9,314 bases of DNA from contig VGSX01000124.1 in the NCBI GenBank assembly GCA_016874895.1, forward strand, positions 1 through 9,314. Direction: 5' to 3'. The notes beneath the pieces are model-generated. The model was not told the origin of the DNA. It ran no database searches and saw only the letters and a program-made list of their open reading frames with translations. Every line of letters starts with the position of its first letter. The stretch's first letter is position 1. The position numbers were made by a program, and so were the translations under genes. This document shows positions 1 to 5,796 of the stretch, piece by piece. Source of the stretch: Deltaproteobacteria bacterium (GTDB lineage Bacteria > Desulfobacterota > Desulfobaccia > Desulfobaccales > Desulfobaccaceae).

Positions 1-581
1 TCTTCTGTCCGGGCATGATGCATCTGATCAAGAAAGGCGTTATCAACGGCCGCCGCAAGAACTTACATCCTCGCACCCACATCTTCACCAACGCCCTGGG
101 GAATCGGGAAATGTACGAGTTTATGCATGATAACCCGAGCATGACCAGTTACCCGGTCTCCTACACCAACGACCCGCATGTTATCGCCCAAAATGACCAT
201 ATGATCTCGATTAACTCCACCATTGAAGTGGATATCCTGGGCCAGTGCAATTCCGAATATCTGGGTGGCTTTGAATTCAGCGGCACGGGCGGACAACTGG
301 ATTATGTCCGGGGAGCCTTTAATTCTCGAGGGGGGAAGTCGATCATTGCCTTTTATTCTACGGCCCACAACGGCGAGGTCTCCAGGGTGGTCCCCAGGTT
401 TAACCCCGGCACGGTGGTGACCACTCCCAGGATGGATACCCACTTCCTGGTGACCGAATTCGGCGCCGTTAATCTCAAGGGGAAATCTACCCGGGAAAGA
501 GCCCTGGATGTCATCAGTCTGGCTCATCCCCGCTTCCGGGATGATTTATTGCAAGAAGCCGAAAATATGCGGTTGCTTTAA
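1..581 (+). CDS. Acetyl-CoA hydrolase/CoA-transferase family protein, C-terminal part (5' end outside window)
   Basis: The reading frame is already open at base 3 and runs to TAA at 579-581, so only the C-terminal ~193 residues are present; the ATG at 15 is internal. The fragment matches the C-terminal domain of the acetyl-CoA hydrolase/4-hydroxybutyrate (or succinyl-CoA:acetate) CoA-transferase family. Diagnostic stretches are GVINGRRKNLHP, HDNPSM, NDPHVIAQNDHMISINS, a glycine-rich EFSGTGGQLDYVRGA segment, VSRVVPRF, and the closing LKGKSTRERALDVISLAHPRFRDDL-type tail. Members move CoA between acyl-CoA and a free acid such as acetate in the cytoplasm, often in fermentative or syntrophic carbon flow. 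The N-terminal domain lies upstream, so the substrate cannot be assigned. No terminator is obvious after the stop. The family call is firm; the exact reaction is not. Confidence 0.9.
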   Translation, partial: FCPGMMHLIKKGVINGRRKNLHPRTHIFTNALGNREMYEFMHDNPSMTSYPVSYTNDPHVIAQNDHMISINSTIEVDILGQCNSEYLGGFEFSGTGGQLDYVRGAFNSRGGKSIIAFYSTAHNGEVSRVVPRFNPGTVVTTPRMDTHFLVTEFGAVNLKGKSTRERALDVISLAHPRFRDDLLQEAENMRLL

Positions 582-890
582 GAGATGGCTTAAAACCTTA
601 AAAGGGCTTTGGACCACTTTAACATAACGATAGGTATGCTCCGCAATTTTCCAAGGAATCGTTTGGCTGCATTCTCCGGTTCATTTCTGGCATTTTTTCT
701 CCGTGGGCAATAATTTTTGTTCCATCTCTAAACAACGAACGTCGTCGTCCGCCGCCCAAGCGAGATCATAAATACCGTTTCCACGTAACGCTGAAAGCTG
801 GAATAGGGCCGATCTGCTGCCCTCTTCCCGTTTAGTAATAATTTTTACAATATGCACTCATTTTATCACCTTGCTGGAATTATTAATTTA
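582..890. other. Intergenic region between CoA-transferase and mgtC-like genes
   Basis: This stretch lies between two convergent genes, the CoA-transferase (+) and the MgtC-family gene (-). I see no strong GC-rich hairpin followed by a T-run, so the terminators of both genes are not evident. It is AT-richer than the flanking genes and contains one unidentified minus-strand ORF, listed separately. Confidence 0.6.
681..857 (-). CDS. Unidentified small ORF, 58 codons (doubtful)
   Basis: On the minus strand a GTG at 857-855 directly follows a TGA and opens 58 codons ending at TGA 683-681. The product, beginning VHIVKIITKREEGSRSAL and containing LRGNGIYDLAWAADDD, is mixed charged/hydrophobic with no transmembrane segment. 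I do not recognise it. The LRGNGIYDL stretch loosely recalls the 'LRGDGLYELR' core of Gp49/RelE-like toxins, but the rest of that fold is not visible. There is no convincing Shine-Dalgarno sequence. Beyond the stop the same frame stays open for more codons, which would suit a decayed gene. It may be a relic or chance; a functional gene is less likely. Confidence 0.2.
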   Translation of the reverse strand: MHIVKIITKREEGSRSALFQLSALRGNGIYDLAWAADDDVRCLEMEQKLLPTEKKCQK

Positions 891-1565
891 TTAAGATATA
901 TCTACTGCTTTCACTCCCTCCAGTTCCAGCAGGTCCTGCAGGACCTCCCTCTGAGGCTTGACAGCCCTCGTGCGGAGTTGAAAAGTGGCATTCAGTTCCT
1001 TTTTTTCAGCATCCCGTTTCAGCCCGAAAGTGATCACCTCAAAACCATGCTGGGCGATCATTCCGGTTATTCGGGCGGTCTGACCCGGCAGGTCCTCGGA
1101 CACCACCTGGAGATCTTCAAACCAATCCTTCCGCAAGCTCCGCTCCCAGGCCTTCAGTCCGATGAGGGCACAAAGTGTTAATAGTGTCACGGCGACTCCC
1201 ATGAGATAAAAACCAGCCCCCACGGCTAAGCCCACGGAGCATACCAGCCAGACACAGGCTGCGGTGGTCAGCCCCCTGATGGAGTCTTTATAACGGATAA
1301 TGACCCCGGCGCCAAGAAAGCCGACCCCGGTAATGGCCTGTCCAGCAATGCGCCCAGGGTCACCCGACGTAACGAGACCTGGATATTTGCCATGATAAGC
1401 CACCAGGATATATTCGGACAGCACCATGAGGAGAGCCGTCCCCAAGGAAAGAATAAGGTACGTGCGGATACCTGCGGGTCGGCCATGTATTTCCCGTTCT
1501 AGCCCAACAGCCCCTCCCAACAGGGCCGCCAGCACCAAGCGACCTAAAAATTCCGCATAGGGCAT
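891..1565 (-). CDS. MgtC/SapB family membrane protein
   Basis: Predicted 224-residue inner-membrane protein. The N-terminal two thirds carries the MgtC/SapB domain: a first hydrophobic helix (about 7-22) running into GLEREIHGRPAGIRT (21-35), a second helix (36-56), the signature DPGRIAGQAITGVGFLGAG (69-87), GLTTAACVW (98-106), and further hydrophobic helices to about 137. The C-terminal part (about 150-224) is a soluble, ACT-like regulatory domain. MgtC relatives are linked to growth at low Mg2+ and to inhibition of F-type ATP synthase in some pathogens; the role of environmental homologues is unknown. I chose the ATG at 1565 because AAAGGAGG sits 7 bases upstream (1573-1580) and the protein then begins at the conserved MgtC N-terminus. 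The same frame is open further upstream to a GTG at 1775, but those extra 70 codons translate a recombinase relic. No operon partner is evident. Confidence 0.92.
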   Translation of the reverse strand: MPYAEFLGRLVLAALLGGAVGLEREIHGRPAGIRTYLILSLGTALLMVLSEYILVAYHGKYPGLVTSGDPGRIAGQAITGVGFLGAGVIIRYKDSIRGLTTAACVWLVCSVGLAVGAGFYLMGVAVTLLTLCALIGLKAWERSLRKDWFEDLQVVSEDLPGQTARITGMIAQHGFEVITFGLKRDAEKKELNATFQLRTRAVKPQREVLQDLLELEGVKAVDIS

Positions 1566-1572
1566 GATAGTT

Positions 1573-1580
1573 CCTCCTTT
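1573..1580 (-). promoter_or_regulatory. Shine-Dalgarno site deciding the mgtC-like start
   Basis: On the minus strand AAAGGAGG is followed by 7 bases and then ATG (1565). It is a near-perfect anti-16S match and fixes the start of the MgtC-family gene against the longer in-frame ORF. Confidence 0.85.
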
Positions 1581-1684
1581 AATGATAATGGCTGGCGAGC
1601 TGATACTACGTTCTATCTTACAGAAAATCGCCTTGGAAATATATCTCTCTCCGAAGATCGAATAACATTTTATGAGGGTATGTA

Positions 1685-2006
1685 TGCTTGGACGGCAGAG
1701 CTTTTTCAACATCTGTGTGGCACAGGGATTATGGAACTGGGGATTCAGATTGTTGCGGGTGAAATTAAAGAGCACTTTGAGGATGGCATACCGGGTATGC
1801 TTGGTTAACTGCCGGTAGCCATCATTGACTTTAAAGAGAGAGAAAGTATCTCTTCCGGGGTAATTGACGATAGGTCTCGCGGAGAGAAATGTTCCAGGAA
1901 TTTTGCTAAAAATAACTCATACGCCCTGATCGTAATTTTTTTGTGATTTCATTTTGTGGTAATCCAAAAACAAATTGACGGCTTTAATAACTTTCCTGGC
2001 CCACCT
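1685..2006 (-). pseudogene. Tyrosine recombinase/phage integrase relic, N-terminal core-binding domain only, frameshifted
   Basis: On the minus strand three pieces in shifting frames form the SAM-like core-binding domain of an XerC/D-type integrase. Piece A (about 1991-1923) reads VIKAVNLFLDYHKMKSQKN. Piece B, in another frame (about 1921-1846), reads YELFLAKFLEHFSPRDLSS then ITPEEILSLS. Piece C, in a third frame (about 1833-1685), reads VNDGYRQLTKHTRYAILKV, then LFNFTRNNLNPQFHNPC and MLKKLCRP. The first break is near 1917-1935, where frame A hits TGA. The second falls at a (GA)n run at 1835-1845, a typical slippage site. Similarity fades after piece C. The catalytic domain with the R...HxxR...Y residues is absent, because only about 120 bases remain before mgtC. 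No plausible start codon is visible at the N-terminus. I recognised the family from remembered patterns, not from a search. Confidence 0.72.
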
Positions 2007-2124
2007 CCTGATATTTTCCGGTATAGATGCCGGTTTGAATATTCAAATCTTATCTAGAATATTTCGCGTTTCAAAGATAATTTCCGGAAGTGGCAAGTTA
2101 TCCGGTATCCAGCAGATATCCAAC

Positions 2125-2418
2125 TTACGTGTGAGCTGGGGTGGCGCGCAACCTTAGACCAAGCGCCCGCACAACCTTAAGCACTGTGGCAAATTCAGGA
2201 TTACCTTCAGGTGACAAAGCCTTGTAAAGGCTCTCTCGTCCCAAACCTGTTTCTCGGGCGATGTGCGCCATTCCTTTGGCTCGAGCGATGTCCCCCAGGG
2301 CTGCCACCACCAGTGCCGGATCTCCTTCTTCAAGGGCAGCTTCCAAGTAAGCGGCCATATCCTCATCGGTTTCAAGATGTTCCGCTACGTCCCATGGGCG
2401 AGTTTTAATTTTTGCCAT
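2125..2418 (-). CDS. Antitoxin of a HigBA-like type II toxin-antitoxin pair (addiction module antidote family)
   Basis: Predicted 97-residue cytoplasmic DNA-binding protein of the addiction-module antidote (HigA/Xre-like) family. It opens KTRPWDVAEHLETDEDMAAYL, the usual start of this family, followed by an LEEGDPALVVAALGDIARAKGM helix region. A helix-turn-helix spans about residues 50-67 (MAHIARETGLGRESLYKAL). The tail NPEFATVLKVVRALGLRL is also typical. The length is normal. It would bind and neutralise the toxin encoded just upstream and repress the shared promoter. The start is clear: AGGAGA (2424-2429, minus strand) overlaps the toxin stop codon and lies 5 bases before the ATG, so the two genes are translationally coupled with a 9-base gap. 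No terminator is obvious downstream. Confidence 0.9.
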   Translation of the reverse strand: MAKIKTRPWDVAEHLETDEDMAAYLEAALEEGDPALVVAALGDIARAKGMAHIARETGLGRESLYKALSPEGNPEFATVLKVVRALGLRLRATPAHT

Positions 2419-2427
2419 ATCAATCTC

Positions 2428-2718
2428 CTAAAGCGTACGAGCCAATTCCCGCGCTGTCTTAATGTCCTTGTCCTGTGTGCTTTTGTCGCCCCCGGCGAGT
2501 AGAATCACTACAGTCTGTCCATGCTGCACGAAATACACCCGGTATCCTGGACCATAGTCGATACGCAGTTCCGAGACGCCTTCTCCCACCGGCTTAATAT
2601 CTCCGGGATTGCCCAGCGACAGGCGACGAATACGCACATCGATGCGTGCCCTTGCTTGCCGGTCACGCAAGCTATTGAACCAATCAGAATAAACTTCGGT
2701 CTGGCGGATCTCCAGCAT
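2428..2718 (-). CDS. Toxin of a HigBA-like pair, RelE/ParE superfamily (Gp49-like addiction module killer)
   Basis: Predicted 96-residue toxin of the RelE/ParE superfamily, phage Gp49/HigB-like branch. It begins MLEIRQTEVYSDWFNSLRDR, has a paired helix with RIDVRIRRL (about 24-33), then GNPGDIKPVGEGVSELRIDY and the core strand GPGYRVYFVQHGQTVVILL (56-74). It ends GGDKSTQDKDIKTARELA. Relatives cleave mRNA at the ribosome; basic residues R60, K79 and K84 could serve that role, by inference. The full length is present with no break. The toxin gene comes first and the antitoxin follows after 9 bases, as in higBA loci. The ATG at 2718 is the natural family start; a clear Shine-Dalgarno is lacking, which may keep toxin synthesis low. 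Confidence 0.9.
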   Translation of the reverse strand: MLEIRQTEVYSDWFNSLRDRQARARIDVRIRRLSLGNPGDIKPVGEGVSELRIDYGPGYRVYFVQHGQTVVILLAGGDKSTQDKDIKTARELARTL

Positions 2719-2986
2719 GGATTAAATGTATTCTATGGGATACATATGCGCAAGAGAAATGTTTGCAGAGGGAGAGCCAGTTACTGCTATAAATCAAAAC
2801 TCCCCGAAAATTTCCAAAACTTCCCACATCACTATCAGATCCGCATTTCTTAGCCGCGGTTAAAAGAAAGCTCTTACCTGAATGAAAAACTGCCGCGCCT
2901 GGCAGCCTCCGGACATGAATTCGCTGACGATGCACTGGGAAACATGCCAAAAAAGACATATATAGGATATTATTAGTAAAATGGGG
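2719..2986. other. Intergenic stretch between toxin-antitoxin operon and fdh promoter
   Basis: Apart from the putative operator next to the toxin gene I find no convincing gene here. The open frames on both strands have no recognisable product or good ribosome binding site. The base composition is AT-rich and typical of a divergent intergenic region separating the minus-strand toxin genes from the plus-strand fdh operon. Confidence 0.6.
2726..2745. promoter_or_regulatory. Inverted repeat upstream of the toxin gene, possible operator
   Basis: ATGTAT and ATACAT arms (2726-2731 and 2740-2745) form a 6-base inverted repeat with an 8-base spacer, ending 8 bases before the toxin start. On the minus strand a weak promoter (TTGCGC, 17 bases, TACATT; 2753 to 2725) overlaps it. 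An antitoxin binding site at this place would fit the autoregulation known for higBA. The assignment rests on position and symmetry only. Confidence 0.4.
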
Positions 2987-3015
2987 TTGACGTTGCCGGG
3001 TTGCTCTTATAGAAT
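2987..3015 (+). promoter_or_regulatory. Sigma70-type promoter of the fdh operon
   Basis: TTGACG (2987-2992) and TAGAAT (3010-3015) are separated by exactly 17 bases, each one mismatch from consensus. Transcription would start near 3022, leaving a leader of about 68 bases before the fdhA ATG at 3090. No -12/-24 sigma54 signature (GG-N10-GC) was seen at this position. Confidence 0.75.
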
Positions 3016-3089
3016 AGCAATGTGAAAAAATACACTTAACCTGGCCGGAAGTCTGTTGTCAGCTACCCGAAATGGAGGCGAAGGAGAAG

Positions 3090-5783
3090 ATGAGCAATCC
3101 CACAGTAACCATAGACGGCAGGGCCGTAGAGTTCCAACCCGGGCAGACCATCCTGGACATTGCCCGGTCGGCCGGCATATTCACCATTCCCACGCTCTGT
3201 TATATGCAGGGGACCAATCCCACCGGTTCCTGCCGGGTCTGCGTGGTGGAGGTGGAGGGCTGGCGCACCCTGGTCACGGCCTGTTCCACCGCAGCCACCC
3301 CGAACATGGTCATCCATACGGAAAACCCCAAGGTGGAGGCGGCCCGGAAGAATATCATCGAACTGCTGCTGGCTTCCGGCAACCATAACTGTCTGATCTG
3401 CGAAGCCAACGGCGAATGCGAGCTCCAGGCTCTGGCCTATCGCTATCAGGTGGCCACCCCGATCTACGCCAACCCGCCCGGCGCCAAGTACTACTATGAA
3501 GACAACAACAGCATGATCGTGCGGGATTTTTCCAAGTGCGTCATGTGCGGCCGCTGCGTCCGGGCCTGCAATGAACGGCAGGTTAATCTGGCCATCCAGA
3601 TCGGCTACCGGGGGCACCATAACAAGATCGTGGGCAAGTGCGATTATCCCTACATCGATTCCGACTGCGTCTTCTGCGGCTCCTGCGTCCAGGCCTGCCC
3701 GGTGGGGGCGCTGCTGGACAAAAACGCCATCGGCCAGGGCCGTCCCTGGGAGCGGCGCACCGTGCGCACTACCTGCCCCTACTGCGGCGTGGGCTGTCAG
3801 ATCGACCTGCATGTCAAAGGCGGCAGGATCATTAAAGCCATGGGGGCCCGGGCTATTCCCAACGAAGGCCGGCTGTGCGTCAAAGGCCGGTTCGGGTTGG
3901 GTTTCGTGGACCACCCGGAGCGGCTCCAGACGCCTATGGTCAAAAAGAACGGCCGGTTGCAGGAAGCCACCTGGGACGAGGCTCTGGACCTGGTGGCCTC
4001 GAAGCTGAAAGAAATCAAGGACCAGCATGGCCCCAAGACCATCGGCGGCTGGTGCTCCGCCCGGATAACCAACGAAGAGAATTACGTCTTCCAGAAATTC
4101 ATGCGAGCCGTGGTGGGCACGAATAACGTCGATCACTGCGCCCGTCTCTGACACAGCTCCACCGTGGCCGGTCTGGCCGCTTCCTTCGGTTCCGGAGCCA
4201 TGACCAACTCCATTGCAGAGCTGGAAGACAGTGATTGCATCCTTGTCACCGGTTCCAACACCACGGAAAACCATCCCGTGATTGCCGCCCGGATCAAACG
4301 GGCAGTCCTTTATAACAATAAAACCCTGATCGTCATCGAACCCCGGCGCATCGATCTGGTGAAACACGCCACCCTGTGGCTGCGCCAGAAGCCGGGTACC
4401 GACATCGCCGTGTTTAACGGCATGATGCATGTCATTCTGAAAGAAAACCTTCATGATGCCGCTTACGTGGCCGAGCGCACCGAAAACTTCGAGGCCCTGA
4501 AAGAAACAGTGGCCAAGTATACGCCGGAATACGTAGAGCAGATCAGCGGCGTGCCCGCGGCGGATATTATCAAGGCCGCCCGCCTCTTTGCCCAGGCCGG
4601 GGCTGCCTCCCTTGTTTACTGCATGGGCATCACTCAGCACACCGTGGGCACCGATAATGTCAAGACCCTGGCCAACCTGGCCATGCTCACCGGCAACGTG
4701 GGCCTCTGGGGCGGCGGCGTCAACCCCCTGCGGGGCCAGAACAACGTCCAGGGCGCCTGCGATATGGGCGGCCTGCCCAACGTTTTTTCCGGCTACCAGG
4801 TGGTCACCGACGCCAACAACCGCAAGAAAATGGAAGAGGCCTGGGGCGTCACCGGACTGCCGGACTACGTGGGCATGACCATGACCGAGATGCTCCCGGC
4901 CATAAAGAAAGGTGACATCAAAGCCCTGTATATCGTGGGGGAGAATCCGGTGGTTTCCGACGCGGACCTGAACCACGCTATCAAGGAGCTCAAGGCCTTG
5001 GATTTTCTGGTGGTCCAGGATATTTTTCTCACCGAGACGGCGCAGCTGGCCGACGTGGTGCTGCCGGCGGTGACCTTTGCCGAAAAAGAAGGCACCTTCA
5101 GCAATACCGAACGCCGGGTGGCCCGGGTGCGCCAGGCCATACCGCCCCTGGCCGGGGCCAGACAGGACTGGCAGATTGTCGCCGAGATTTCCAAGCGCCT
5201 GGGCTATGCCATGGATTATCAGAAGCCGGAGGATATCTTCGAAGAAATCCGAAAAGTTACCCCATCCTATGCCGGGATTACCTATAAGCGCCTGGAGTCC
5301 GCCGGCATCCAGTGGCCCTGCCCCACGGAAGACCATCCCGGCACCGTGTTCCTGCACAAAGACAAGTTTGCCCGGGGTCTGGGGGCCTTCTTTGCCATCG
5401 AGCACAAAGACCCGGCGGAAATGCCCGATGTCGACTATCCGCTGTATCTCACCACCGGCCGCCTGCTGTATCATTACCATACCGGCACCATGAGCCGAAA
5501 GGCCGTGGGTCTGGTGGAAAAGGCCCCGGAATGTATGGTGGAGATCTCTGATCTGGATGCGGCCCAGTACGGCATTGCCGACGGCCAGCAGGTGCGGGTC
5601 AAGAGCCGGCGGGGGGAAATCACCGCCAAGGCCCAGATTTCTCCCAAGGCCGTGCCCGGCACCGTGTTCGTGCCGTTCCACTTTGCCGAGGCCGCGGCCA
5701 ACCTGTTAACCATCGCCGCGCTGGACCCGGTATCCAAGATTCCCGAGTACAAGGTCTGCGCCGTGCAGATCGAGAAAGCGTAA
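3090..5783 (+). CDS. fdhA: NAD-dependent formate dehydrogenase, catalytic alpha subunit (selenoprotein; TGA 4149-4151 = Sec)
   Basis: Molybdo/tungsto-bis(pyranopterin) formate dehydrogenase that interconverts formate and CO2 in the cytoplasm. An in-frame TGA at codon 354 splits it; the context HCARL-U-HSSTVAGLA is the canonical active-site selenocysteine followed by catalytic His355. Read through, the protein has 897 residues, the usual length for this class. Domain order: plant-type [2Fe-2S] ferredoxin domain (C37, C48, C51, C65); NuoG-like His-ligated cluster (H99, C101, C104, C110); two [4Fe-4S] motifs (C150/153/156/160 and C193/196/199/203); the FdhF-like [4Fe-4S] site (C229, C232, C236, C263); then the Mo/W domain. 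NPLRGQNNVQGACDMG carries Arg548, equivalent to the active-site Arg of E. coli FdhH. I prefer the ATG at 3090, which has GGAGG and AAGGAG just upstream, over the in-frame ATG at 3072, which has no ribosome binding site. The NuoEF fusion follows after 13 bases. Which metal (Mo or W) it uses cannot be told from sequence. Confidence 0.95.
4149..4180 (+). promoter_or_regulatory. Selenocysteine codon and bacterial SECIS element in fdhA
   Basis: TGA (4149-4151) is followed by a hairpin whose stem pairs GTGGCC (4164-4169) with GGCCGC (4175-4180), six pairs including one G-U, around a GGTCT loop (4170-4174). From my memory of E. coli fdhF, its SECIS has the same GGUCU loop, with the same 18-base distance from the UGA to the loop. 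This loop is what the SelB elongation factor recognises. It explains why the frame continues without a break after the TGA. Confidence 0.9.
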
Positions 5784-5796
5784 GGAGGGCCTCACT
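5784..5796 (+). promoter_or_regulatory. Shine-Dalgarno site of the nuoEF-like gene, overlapping the fdhA stop
   Basis: AAGGAGG begins within the fdhA TAA stop codon and is followed by 8 bases and the ATG at 5797. The 13-base gap and strong site indicate co-transcription and likely translational coupling with fdhA. Confidence 0.85.

Noticed and set aside
1786..1800. Palindrome GCATAC-CGG-GTATGC as an operator or terminator
   Set aside because: It lies within the coding track of the recombinase relic (encoding part of TKHTRYAIL) and has no T-run or promoter at a useful distance, so it is probably incidental.
1975..2157. Plus-strand ORF of 60 codons starting TTG
   Set aside because: It overlaps the recombinase relic and the antitoxin 3' end on the other strand, has no Shine-Dalgarno and no recognisable product.
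2684..2959. Minus-strand ORF of 91 codons overlapping the toxin start
   Set aside because: It overlaps the toxin N-terminus in another frame, and its translation shows no domain or plausible ribosome binding site.
3021..3036. CRP/FNR-like site TGTGA-N6-ACACT downstream of the fdh promoter
   Set aside because: Only a rough half-match. It lies at or after the predicted start site, and such an AT-rich spacer match is expected by chance.
4149..4151. TGA as a true stop or frameshift, making fdhA a pseudogene
   Set aside because: The frame is unchanged on both sides, the codon lies at the known selenocysteine position followed by the catalytic His, and a SECIS-like hairpin is present.
3063..5681. 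Long minus-strand open frame of 872 codons opposite fdhA
   Set aside because: It is a mirror of the GC-rich fdhA codon usage: its translation is rich in Gly, His and Ala with no recognisable domain, while the plus strand has clear formate dehydrogenase motifs along the whole length.
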